Shown here: piece after piece, positions 5,868-13,175 of the stretch
Layout of the letters: each line of letters starts with the position of its first letter
Position numbering within the stretch: the stretch's first letter is position 1
Source of the DNA: Clostridia bacterium
GTDB lineage: Bacteria; Bacillota; Clostridia; Oscillospirales; CAG-382
Assembly: GCA_017397605.1 (NCBI GenBank)
Contig: JAFQII010000242.1
Location: forward strand, 1-14,215
Length of the DNA stretch: 14,215 nt
Direction: 5' to 3'
The notes under the pieces: generated by a model
Seen by the model: the letters and a program-made list of their open reading frames with translations, nothing else
What the model was told of the DNA's origin: nothing
The model's database searches: none
Program-made: the position numbers and the translations under genes

Positions 5868-6734
5868 TTACTCCAAAAAATATTTTCGCTCTCTGACCGA
5901 TCGCACGATCGTCAAAACGGAGAGGGTGATAATTGCGATGCTGACACCTGCGCCGGTCAGCACGATCAACAACCATTTGGTTTGCGCAGGAGTGTCCTTG
6001 CCAAACTGTGAGAGCATCGCTGTTTCCAGCGAGAGCATCGAAACGAGCGACGCGGACAGGGAGATCACGTCCGCAACCCTGACGACGGGGTCTGTTGATT
6101 TGCGGCGGCGGATCAAGCGCCGAATCGCCTGTACCGCAAAATAAAAGGTGTATGCCGCTACGACGTAGATCAGAATGCCGTCATAAACAAAGCCTTTGCC
6201 GACGTACAGGATCATCAGTACCGCGCCCGACAGTACAAAATTGACGGTCAGCAGCATGCATGCGCACAAAATCGCGCGCGTGTATTGACTGCTGAGACTT
6301 TTTGTACGGCGCGCAAGCAAAAAGCGCATCACCGCCAATACTGCGTAGTACACCGCCAAAAGCACAAACCACATCGAGCGGCTTTGCGTGTACGATAGCG
6401 CGTGAGCCCCTGCGTACAGCAAATTGATTGCAAACGAAACGTACAGCAATACGTGTGTGCGAAACGGTACGTCCGTCAAAAAACGGTGTGCGAGCGGCTT
6501 GCCGTGGAGCGCTTGCTTCCACGCGCGGTACTTTTTTGGAAACACCGTGCAAAAGAATATGCACAGCACCGCGAGCGTATAAAACGATGCCGCATAAGAA
6601 ACGTAGGCAAATACCGTCTGCTCCATGCGGCGGACAAAGATCATCGGAATACTGCATGCGCTGTACAGGACAAGCAAAAGCAACAGCCATATCGGCGGAA
6701 ACAGTAAATGACGCAAAAGCGTTTTCCGTTTCAT
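5868..6734 (-). CDS. Eight-segment membrane protein of unknown function
   Basis: 288 residues, mostly hydrophobic, with about eight predicted membrane segments (near 9-29, 41-65, 91-112, 120-140, 153-177, 183-203, 219-238 and 254-277) and basic inside loops such as RRTK and IRRLIRRRK. No enzyme, transporter or receptor motif was recognised. The frame is open further upstream into the kinase gene, but the ATG at 6734 is right: GGAG lies 8 bases before it and it falls 4 bases after the kinase stop. Genes on both sides in the same operon are a sensor kinase and a small membrane protein. As the kinase has almost no external domain, this protein could act as its sensing partner or as the regulated output; that is inference. 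Confidence 0.85.
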   Translation of the reverse strand: MKRKTLLRHLLFPPIWLLLLLVLYSACSIPMIFVRRMEQTVFAYVSYAASFYTLAVLCIFFCTVFPKKYRAWKQALHGKPLAHRFLTDVPFRTHVLLYVSFAINLLYAGAHALSYTQSRSMWFVLLAVYYAVLAVMRFLLARRTKSLSSQYTRAILCACMLLTVNFVLSGAVLMILYVGKGFVYDGILIYVVAAYTFYFAVQAIRRLIRRRKSTDPVVRVADVISLSASLVSMLSLETAMLSQFGKDTPAQTKWLLIVLTGAGVSIAIITLSVLTIVRSVRERKYFLE

Positions 6735-6738
6735 ATGC

Positions 6739-7806
6739 TTATCTCCGAATGCGGACGGTAAACGCCGTTCCTTTGCCGACGGCGCTCTCGACGGAGATCT
6801 CGCCCTGCAGAATGTCGATGACGCGCTTGACCAGCGCCAGCCCCAGGCCGTTGCCCTGCGTGGAATGCGACGTGTCGCCTTGGTAGAATTTTTCAAACAT
6901 GTGCTCGCCCACCTCGGGCGTCATGCCGATGCCCGTGTCGCGTACGGTCACGACGGCGTGGCGTTCCGTCGCAGTGAGGGAGACAGAGACCGTTCCTGCT
7001 TCGGGTGTAAATTTAAACGCATTGGAAAGCAGGTTGTTCCATACCAAGGACAAAAGCTCTGCGTCTGCTTTGACCGTGATGTTTTCGGCAAGAGCGGTCT
7101 CTACCGCAATGCCTTTGTCCTCCCAGACGGATTCGTACTGCAACAGACTTTCGCAGAGCTGTTCCGTCAAGTCAAACGCCTCCATACGGGGGTAGATCTG
7201 TTGGTTTTCGAGGCGGTTGAGCTTGAGGATGTTGGTCATCATGTCCGCCAACCGTTTTGCCCCGTCCGAAACGCCCTTGGCGTATTCCATGCGCTCTTCG
7301 CCGGACAGATCGGGCTGCTGCAAAAGCTTGCCGTAGTTTTGCATAACGGCGAGCGGCGTTTTCATCTCGTGGGAGACGTTGGCGATAAAATCGGTGCGCA
7401 GCGTTTCCACACTGCCCAATTCTTCGGCTAACTTGTTAAAACAGCGGATGATCTTGCGGAAGGTGTCGTCCGACGCAAACTGTTTTTTTTCGCTGATGCG
7501 GACCGAAAAATCGCCTTGCATCAGCTTTTCCGCCGCCTCGGTGATGCGTCTGACGGGAAGCTCTACCGTGTACTTGCGCCTGACGGCATCGATCACCGTC
7601 ACGGCGAGCGTCAAAAGCAACACGTTGCCAAAGGTCAGCTTTGCCGCAACGCCGATCGTCTCACTCGTCAGCGTTACGCCCAGCGATTCGGCAAGAAGGG
7701 TGACAAACAGCATCGTACAGCAGGAGATGATAAATCCGATCAGCAAAAAGAACGTCAGATAGCGGTTGAGCCATTTCAAAACGGACTTGAAACGCTTGCT
7801 TTTCAT
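6739..7806 (-). CDS. Sensor histidine kinase with a short extracytoplasmic loop
   Basis: 355 residues. Two membrane segments (about 17-39 and 54-75) leave an external loop of about 15 residues. A HAMP-like region follows (about 76-131) with GDFSVRISEKK, very like GDFSVRLGEKS of the first kinase in this window. HisKA has the phosphoacceptor H146 in NVSHEMKTP. The HATPase domain has N258 and N262, G1 D290-x-G292-x-G294, the F box FEKFYQGDTSH and G2 GNGLGL at 318-323. All motifs are intact. The ATG overlaps the regulator stop by 4 bases (ATGA). The shared TSH/GNGLGLALV signature and domain layout show the two kinases are paralogues. The signal is unknown; with so little outside the membrane, membrane stress or the adjacent membrane proteins are likely inputs. 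Confidence 0.93.
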   Translation of the reverse strand: MKSKRFKSVLKWLNRYLTFFLLIGFIISCCTMLFVTLLAESLGVTLTSETIGVAAKLTFGNVLLLTLAVTVIDAVRRKYTVELPVRRITEAAEKLMQGDFSVRISEKKQFASDDTFRKIIRCFNKLAEELGSVETLRTDFIANVSHEMKTPLAVMQNYGKLLQQPDLSGEERMEYAKGVSDGAKRLADMMTNILKLNRLENQQIYPRMEAFDLTEQLCESLLQYESVWEDKGIAVETALAENITVKADAELLSLVWNNLLSNAFKFTPEAGTVSVSLTATERHAVVTVRDTGIGMTPEVGEHMFEKFYQGDTSHSTQGNGLGLALVKRVIDILQGEISVESAVGKGTAFTVRIRR

Positions 7807-8474
7807 TTGATCACCGCCTTGTAGCCCAAGCCGTGAACCGTTTTGAGTTCAAACGCGTCGCAATCGGCGAGCTTGGTGCGCAGCTTGGTCATGTAGACGT
7901 CCACCGCGCGGGGAGCCGTTTCGGTGTCCGCGTCCCAGAATTCGTCCATGAGCTGTGTGCGCGTAAAGGTCTTTTTGGGGTAGGAGAGCAGTTTGTAGAG
8001 GATCAAAAACTCTCTGTGCGTCAGCGCGACCTCTTTGCCGTCGAGGTAGGCGGTGCGCTCGTCCGCATCCATGACAAACGAACCGATCTCCAAACGGTGC
8101 GACGATGCGATCTTGGCACGGCGCAAAAGCGCCCCGATGCGCAAAAACAATTCGTCAAGGTCGATCGGCTTGACCATGTAGTCGTCGATCCCGATACGAA
8201 ACCCCTGCTGCTTGGACGCCAGATCGTCGCGTGCGGTCATAAACAAAATCGGAATATCTTTGTCCAGCTCACGCACATTGCGCGCAAATTCAAAGCCGTC
8301 GATATCGGGCATCATGATGTCCGAAACGATCAGATCAAACATCGTGTCGTACATCGCGTCGTACGCCTCGCGTGCGTGCAGACAGCCGACTGCGCGGTAG
8401 CCGTTTTGATTCAAAAATGAACAAACCGTCTTGCAAAGCGCCTTGTCGTCCTCGACCACCAGAATAGAAAACAT
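7803..8474 (-). CDS. OmpR/PhoB-family response regulator
   Basis: 223 residues, the same length as the first regulator. Receiver: D9 and D10, phosphoacceptor D52 in SDIMMP, T80, K102 in MVKPI. The C-terminal winged helix has LTHREFLILYKLL, APRAVDVYMTKLRTKL and HGLGYK. The frame is open up to 8546, but the start at 8474 is chosen: GAGGAGG lies 8 bases upstream and the receiver then starts in the usual way (MFSILVVEDD). It is the first gene of a four-gene operon (regulator, kinase, eight-segment protein, two-segment protein). An extended -10 promoter lies about 30 bases upstream, and a palindrome sits in the leader just before the ribosome binding site, which may allow autoregulation. Confidence 0.93.
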   Translation of the reverse strand: MFSILVVEDDKALCKTVCSFLNQNGYRAVGCLHAREAYDAMYDTMFDLIVSDIMMPDIDGFEFARNVRELDKDIPILFMTARDDLASKQQGFRIGIDDYMVKPIDLDELFLRIGALLRRAKIASSHRLEIGSFVMDADERTAYLDGKEVALTHREFLILYKLLSYPKKTFTRTQLMDEFWDADTETAPRAVDVYMTKLRTKLADCDAFELKTVHGLGYKAVIK

Positions 8475-8486
8475 GCCATACGCCTC

Positions 8487-8524
8487 CTCATGATACATGA
8501 GTTTATCATAACATACAAATGTTA
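8487..8524 (-). promoter_or_regulatory. Promoter and palindromes of the second two-component operon
   Basis: On the minus strand an extended -10, TG-T-TATGAT (-10 hexamer at 8505-8510, TG at 8512-8513), lies about 30 bases before the regulator start, with no good -35. Two palindromes frame it: TAACAT-N4-ATGTTA at 8509-8524, touching the -10, and CTCATG-ATA-CATGAG at 8487-8501 in the leader, beside the Shine-Dalgarno. These are candidate operators. Confidence 0.5.
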
Positions 8525-8559
8525 AGATTTTGTTTACGTTTGGCATGTTTTTGTTTTTT

Positions 8560-8925
8560 TTATGTGCTTGTCATACTGTCGCTGAGCTCGATGATCTGCT
8601 TGGCATATTTTTTGCGTCTCGCACCGAGAATGGATTTGTAGATCGGGTAGTTGATGATTGCCATGAGCAAGCCGACCGCGCCGATGGCAATGCCGGGAAC
8701 CGTCATGTCGCCCAGACCGAGCTGATTTGCAAGGTCGGTCATGACCAAGCTCATGCCGCTGCCCATGATGATTGCGGCAAGCGAGCCGAAGGTGTACGCA
8801 AACGCGTTTGCGGGACGTTTGACCTTGGCGTCGAGTGCTTTGAGCGCATCCAACTGCGTGTGCTCTTTTTCGGTGTACTGCGTGCGGATCTTTTGTACGA
8901 GAAATTCGGTGTCGTTGTGTGCCAT
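8560..8925 (-). CDS. Small two-segment membrane protein, paralogue of the one at 5469-5861
   Basis: 121 residues. A charged N-terminal region with LDALKALDAKVKRP (25-38) is followed by two membrane segments (about 43-65 and 74-95) with GSGMSLVMTDLANQLGL between, then NYPIYKS and a basic C-terminus ending near IIELSDSM. The same pattern (GMS-x2-MTD, YPIY, LSD) occurs in the 130-residue protein that ends the two-component operon, so they are paralogues. Database labels of dihydropteridine reductase for such proteins (recollection) find no support in the sequence. Start at 8925: GAGGA lies 7 bases upstream. It lies upstream of, and in the same direction as, the regulator gene with an 85-base gap that holds the operon promoter and no clear terminator, so read-through is possible. 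Function unknown. Confidence 0.85.
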   Translation of the reverse strand: MAHNDTEFLVQKIRTQYTEKEHTQLDALKALDAKVKRPANAFAYTFGSLAAIIMGSGMSLVMTDLANQLGLGDMTVPGIAIGAVGLLMAIINYPIYKSILGARRKKYAKQIIELSDSMTST

Positions 8926-8958
8926 TGTGTTTTCCTCTTTTCGTTTGTTGTTGCACAC

Positions 8959-8995
8959 AGTATAAAGGACGCTTGTTTGCGAAATATTTTGCAAA
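8959..8995 (-). promoter_or_regulatory. Weak -10 with a near-perfect palindrome over the -35 region
   Basis: On the minus strand TATACT (8959-8964) is a possible -10 for the gene ending at 8560; no -35 is visible at the right distance. Just upstream lies a 20-bp near-palindrome, TTTGC-G-AAATATTT-T-GCAAA (8976-8995), with one mismatched pair. It could be an operator or activator site between the divergent genes. Confidence 0.4.
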
Positions 8996-9025
8996 TGTTT
9001 CTGTTTTATAAAAAAAGAAAATTTA

Positions 9026-9055
9026 TTGACAAATTTAACCACTATATGATATAAT
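9026..9055 (+). promoter_or_regulatory. Promoter of the deaminase/hydrolase operon
   Basis: TTGACA (9026-9031), an 18-base spacer, TATAAT (9050-9055) with TG in extended position. The ATG at 9088 follows GGAG by 9 bases. No SAH or SAM riboswitch fold fits in the leader of about 25 bases. Confidence 0.85.
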
Positions 9056-9087
9056 GTAATTTGACTAAATATACGGAGAATAAAAAG

Positions 9088-10347
9088 ATGGATAATATTC
9101 TGATCAAGCATACAAAAGCGCTGATTGACGGGGAAATGATCCCTGCCGATATTGCGATCAAGGACGGCATCATTCTTTCGATGGACGGCGCGCCCGAGGG
9201 CTTTGTGCCCGACACGGTGATTGACGGCGAGGGCAAGCTTTGCATGCCCGGTCTGGTCAACGCGCACACGCACGCATATATGTCGCTGTTCCGTTCCTAT
9301 GCGGACGACGTGGCGTTTGACAACTGGCTGTTTGGGCGCATTCTGCCCAAGGAAGACACGCTGACGCCCGAGGATGCGTACTGGGGAACGATGCTTTCCT
9401 GTATCGAAATGATCAAAACGGGAACGACCGCGTTCTGCGACATGCATTTGTTTGCGGGCATTCCTGCAAAAGCTGCGCACGACGCAGGCATGCGCGCGGT
9501 CATCACGCGCGGGCTGACGGGCTCGGACGGCGGAGAACGCCGTATTGCGGAGGCGCTCGACGAGTGGAACGAGTGGAAGCACGATCCGCTGATTTCGGGT
9601 ATGCTTGCACCGCACGCGATCTACACCTGCGACGAGCCGTTTTTGCACCGTGTCATGGAGGTCGCAGACGAAACGGGCTTGGGCATCAACATCCATTTGT
9701 CCGAGTCGCCTAAAGAAATCGATGACTGTTACGCCGCACACGGCTGTTCCCCCGTGGAATATCTTGCAAAAATGGGCATGTTCCGCCACAAAACGCTCGC
9801 GGCGCACTGCGTGCATCTTTCGGAAACGGACATCATGCTGCTTGCGGAGCACGGCGTTTCGGTCGCGCACAACCCCAAGAGCAACCTCAAGCTGGCAAAC
9901 GGTATTGCGCCCGTCAAGCAGATGCTGGATGCGGGCGTCAACGTCTGTATCGGTACGGACGGTGCAGGCTCCAACAACGCGCTCAACATGTTCTCGGAGA
10001 TGAACTTCGCCTGCCTGCTTCCCAAGGGCATCAACAAAGAGGGCGACGTCGTCTCCGCAAAAGAGGTCATCCGCATGGCGACCGTCGGCGGAGCAAAAGC
10101 GCTTGGCCTGCAAAACGTCGGCGAGCTCAAGGCGGGCATGCAGGCGGATCTTGCGATTCTGGATCTCGGGCAGGTCGCGTTCCGACCGCTTCACGATATT
10201 GCGGGTGCGCTCTGCTACGCGGCAAACGGCAGCGAGGTCGAAACCGTCATCATCGGCGGCGAGATCGTCATGCAAAACGGCGCGCTCACAAAAATCGACG
10301 AGGAAGAAGTCTACTACCACGCAGAACGCATTACCAAGGATTGGTAA
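9088..10347 (+). CDS. mtaD: SAH/MTA/5'-deoxyadenosine deaminase (amidohydrolase)
   Basis: 419 residues, typical of the MtaD/DadD amidohydrolases. It should hydrolytically deaminate S-adenosylhomocysteine to S-inosylhomocysteine, and probably methylthioadenosine or 5'-deoxyadenosine (EC 3.5.4.28/31/41). The metal and catalytic set is visible: H60 and H62 (NAHTH), H203 and E206 (NIHLSE), H240 (AAHCVH) and D291 (GTDG). A beta-sandwich domain is formed by the first 55 and last 60 residues, with KAGMQADLAILDL near 348-360. The frame extends to a TTG at 9061; the ATG at 9088 is supported by GGAG. The next gene starts about 14 bases on and encodes an S-adenosylhomocysteinase homologue, so the pair acts in methyl-cycle recycling. 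Substrate range among the three nucleosides cannot be decided from sequence. Confidence 0.9.
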   Translation: MDNILIKHTKALIDGEMIPADIAIKDGIILSMDGAPEGFVPDTVIDGEGKLCMPGLVNAHTHAYMSLFRSYADDVAFDNWLFGRILPKEDTLTPEDAYWGTMLSCIEMIKTGTTAFCDMHLFAGIPAKAAHDAGMRAVITRGLTGSDGGERRIAEALDEWNEWKHDPLISGMLAPHAIYTCDEPFLHRVMEVADETGLGINIHLSESPKEIDDCYAAHGCSPVEYLAKMGMFRHKTLAAHCVHLSETDIMLLAEHGVSVAHNPKSNLKLANGIAPVKQMLDAGVNVCIGTDGAGSNNALNMFSEMNFACLLPKGINKEGDVVSAKEVIRMATVGGAKALGLQNVGELKAGMQADLAILDLGQVAFRPLHDIAGALCYAANGSEVETVIIGGEIVMQNGALTKIDEEEVYYHAERITKDW

Positions 10348-10361
10348 AAAGGAGAAGAATG

Positions 10362-11609
10362 ATGTACGAGATTAAAAACCCCGACCTGTGGGAAAGCGGA
10401 AAGCGCAAGATCCTCTGGGTCAAGGAACATATGCCGCTGCTTCGCGGATTGGAAGAAGAATTTGCGCGCACCAAGCCGTTTGCGGGACTCAGGGTCGCGC
10501 TTTCGGTGCACCTTGAGGCAAAAACGGCTTACCTTTGCCGTGTACTTGCCGCGGGCGGTGCGGAAATGTATATTACGGGCAGTAACCCGCTGTCCACGCA
10601 GGACGACGTTGCCGCCGCGCTGGTCAAGGACGGCTTGCACGTTTATGCGGAGCATGCATGCTCCATGGAAACCTATCACCGCCACATCGCGCGCGTGATC
10701 GAAGCCGCGCCCAACCTCATCATCGACGACGGCGGCGACTTGGTTCACCTCATTCATACCGAATACAAGCATCTGCTTCCGAACGTGATCGGCGGCTGTG
10801 AAGAAACCACCACGGGCATTTTGCGTCTGCACGCGATGGAGCGCGATCACGCGCTCAAGTTCCCGATGGTGCTGGTCAACGACGCGGACTGCAAGCACTT
10901 GTTTGACAACCGTTACGGAACGGGACAGTCCGTTTGGGACGGTATCAACCGCACGACCAACCTGATCGTCGCGGGACAGACCGTGGTCGTTGCGGGCTAC
11001 GGCTGGTGCGGCAAGGGCGTTGCGATGCGTGCCAAAGGTCTGGGCGCATCCGTCATCGTCACCGAGGTCGATCCGATCAAGGCGATGGAAGCCGTCATGG
11101 ACGGCTTTGCGGTCATGCCGATGAAGGACGCATGCCCCAAGGGCGATTTCTTTGTCACCGTGACGGGCGATATGGAGATCATCACGACCGAGCATTTTCC
11201 GCTTCTCAAGGACGGCGCGATTCTGTCCAACGCAGGACATTTTGACGTGGAAGTCGACATGCAAGCCCTTCGCGCCTACGCCGTGCGTTCGTGGGAGGCG
11301 CGTCAGAATATTACGGGCTACGAGCTTCCGAACGGCAAAAAGGTCTACGTGCTTGCGGAAGGCAGACTGGTCAACCTCGGCGCAGGCGACGGACATCCGG
11401 CAGAGATCATGGACATGTCGTTTGCCGTGCAGGCGATGAGCGCGCTGTATCTGGTGCAAAACAAGGACACGCCCAAAGAGAGCAACGTCATTCCCGTTCC
11501 GCGCGAGGTCGATCTGGAGATCGCGCGCCGCAAGCTCCGTGCCTGGGGCATCGAAATCGACACGCTGACCGAAAAGCAAAAACAGTACCTCGGATCGTGG
11601 AACGTATAA
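10362..11609 (+). CDS. ahcY: S-adenosylhomocysteinase homologue, archaeal/Thermotoga type; probable S-inosylhomocysteine hydrolase
   Basis: 415 residues, shorter than canonical enzymes (about 430-470). Seen: DDGGDL at 122-127, E148 in CEETTTG, K178, D182 and N183 (as K186, D190 and N191 of human AHCY), the NAD-binding GYGWCGKG at 212-219, H293 in GHFDVEVD, and LAEGRLVNLG at 331-340. The substrate motif is H50-L-E-A-K54-T where human has HMTVET, so the adenine-contacting Glu59 becomes Lys. The C-terminus ends QKQYLGSW instead of KPDHYRY. Both traits occur in the archaeal branch that includes S-inosylhomocysteine hydrolase of Methanocaldococcus (known family knowledge). With a deaminase gene directly upstream, inosine plus homocysteine is the likely product pair. 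Two ATGs compete (10359, 10362); the second is 7 bases from GGAG and is preferred. Confidence 0.92.
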   Translation: MYEIKNPDLWESGKRKILWVKEHMPLLRGLEEEFARTKPFAGLRVALSVHLEAKTAYLCRVLAAGGAEMYITGSNPLSTQDDVAAALVKDGLHVYAEHACSMETYHRHIARVIEAAPNLIIDDGGDLVHLIHTEYKHLLPNVIGGCEETTTGILRLHAMERDHALKFPMVLVNDADCKHLFDNRYGTGQSVWDGINRTTNLIVAGQTVVVAGYGWCGKGVAMRAKGLGASVIVTEVDPIKAMEAVMDGFAVMPMKDACPKGDFFVTVTGDMEIITTEHFPLLKDGAILSNAGHFDVEVDMQALRAYAVRSWEARQNITGYELPNGKKVYVLAEGRLVNLGAGDGHPAEIMDMSFAVQAMSALYLVQNKDTPKESNVIPVPREVDLEIARRKLRAWGIEIDTLTEKQKQYLGSWNV

Positions 11610-11690
11610 AAAAATTCGCAAAGACTTACAAAATTTTCCGCGAACTGTTCATAATTGTATGGTATATTAAAGAAGAAGCGGGGTGAGAAG

Positions 11691-13157
11691 TTGTTTAAGA
11701 GTGTATTTTCACGCATGCTGTTTGCCTTTACGGTCATTTTGCTGATTTGTATCGTTTTGCTGGTCTCGGTCGTTGCATCGGGCTTGTACAGCGAGACGCA
11801 GGACAAGGAACTTTCGGAATTGGGCGTTGCCGCCAATGAGATCGGATTCTTTTTGGAGGAGATGCAACGCATTTCCAGCCTGCCCGTGCCGTTGCTTTTG
11901 CAGAGCGAGAGCTTTCGCTCCAACATGAACGGCATTGCGGATCTGACGGGCGCGGATATTTCCGTGCTTCGCACCGACGGTGTCGTGGCGACCAGCTCCG
12001 CATCACACCTGAAGATCGGCGATACGATGCTGTCCAAGGAAACGGTCGACAAGATCGTGGCGGATCACAACGAATATATCGTCAGCGATCTGGGCGGAAC
12101 GCTCGAGGGACGGCATCTCAACAGCTTTGCAGTCATCTGTGACAGCAAGGGCGTGCCCGTTTATCTCGTTGTCGTGACAGGCGACGAGGCGTTTGATCTG
12201 GATCTCGCCAATGCGGCGACCAAGCGCATGATCGTTGTCGCGCTTTGGATCTTTTTTGCGGCGATGGTCGTGATCTCTTTGATCTCCCGCCGTATCACCG
12301 ACCCGATCAAGCAGATCGGCGAGGCGGCAAAGGAATACGCCCAGGGCAGATTTACCGTCCGCGTCAAGGTGGACGGACAGGACGAGATCACCGAACTGTC
12401 GCGCGCGTTTAACAACATGGCGACCAGCCTTGCCACCCATGAGGAAAACCGAAACACCTTTATCGCCAACGTGTCGCATGACCTGCGCACGCCGATGACC
12501 ACGATCTCGGGCTTTGTGGACGGCATTCTGGACGGCACGATTCCGCCCGAGGAGCACAAGCGCTATCTGCAGACCATTTCGGGCGAGGCACACCGCCTGT
12601 CCCGCCTGGTCAACACGCTTTTGGAGGTCTCGCGGCTGGAATCGGGCAGAAGCATGAAAACGGTCGACTTCAATCTCACCGAAAAGGCGCGGCAGATTTT
12701 GATCTCTCTGATGGGCAAGATCGATGCCAAACGGCTTGACGTGGAGTTTGATTGCGACGACGAGGACGTCTACGTGCTCGCAGATCCCGACGCGATCCAT
12801 CAGGTGCTTTACAACCTGCTGGACAACGCGGTCAAGTTTACGCAGGAGCGCGGCACGATCTCAATCCGCATCGCATCGCGCGGCAAAAAAGCCCACGTTT
12901 CCGTCCGCAACACGGGAGAGGGCATCCCCGCGGAGGAGATCCCGCACATTTTTGAACGTTTTTACAAATCCGACCGCTCGCGCGGTCTGGACAAGACGGG
13001 TACGGGCTTGGGTCTGTACATCGTCAAGACCATTCTGGACAAGCACGGCGAGGATATTTCCGTGACGTCCGAGGTCGGCTCTTACACCGAGTTTACTTTT
13101 GGGCTTTCGCTGGGTGTCGGCAAAAAGACCAAGCCCATCGACAGCTTTGAATCATAA
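11691..13157 (+). CDS. WalK-like sensor histidine kinase without adjacent regulator
   Basis: 488 residues. Membrane segment at about 10-31, an external sensor region of about 145 residues (32-178, probably PAS/Cache-like with LTGADISVLRTDGVVATSS), a second segment at about 179-199, HAMP (about 200-252), HisKA with H263 in NVSHDLRTP, and HATPase with N375 and N379 and G2 GTGLGL at 436-441. In the G1 box the usual Asp is Asn (N407-TGEGI), which I recall as common in this clostridial subfamily. The start is taken as TTG at 11691, preceded by GGGGTGAG; the next in-frame ATG (11715) would cut into the first membrane segment. It lies 81 bases after the hydrolase gene with no terminator between, and 18 bases before an HtrA-type protease gene. 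No response regulator gene adjoins it. Confidence 0.9.
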   Translation: MFKSVFSRMLFAFTVILLICIVLLVSVVASGLYSETQDKELSELGVAANEIGFFLEEMQRISSLPVPLLLQSESFRSNMNGIADLTGADISVLRTDGVVATSSASHLKIGDTMLSKETVDKIVADHNEYIVSDLGGTLEGRHLNSFAVICDSKGVPVYLVVVTGDEAFDLDLANAATKRMIVVALWIFFAAMVVISLISRRITDPIKQIGEAAKEYAQGRFTVRVKVDGQDEITELSRAFNNMATSLATHEENRNTFIANVSHDLRTPMTTISGFVDGILDGTIPPEEHKRYLQTISGEAHRLSRLVNTLLEVSRLESGRSMKTVDFNLTEKARQILISLMGKIDAKRLDVEFDCDDEDVYVLADPDAIHQVLYNLLDNAVKFTQERGTISIRIASRGKKAHVSVRNTGEGIPAEEIPHIFERFYKSDRSRGLDKTGTGLGLYIVKTILDKHGEDISVTSEVGSYTEFTFGLSLGVGKKTKPIDSFES

Positions 13158-13175
13158 CCTGAAAGGAACAAAACC

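Noticed and set aside
8560..10320. 586-codon minus-strand open frame
   Set aside because: Most of it is the antisense of the deaminase gene, a by-product of the codon bias; only the last 121 codons from 8925 form a real gene with its own ribosome binding site.
10314..11621. 435-codon minus-strand open frame antisense to the hydrolase
   Set aside because: Low-complexity His/Arg/Val-rich translation, no ribosome binding site; the plus strand encodes a clear S-adenosylhomocysteinase homologue.
11610..11690. Possible promoter (TTACAA ... CATAAT) before the orphan kinase
   Set aside because: Both hexamers are imperfect, spacing is 18, and an alternative TATATT lies nearby; read-through from the hydrolase gene explains expression equally well.
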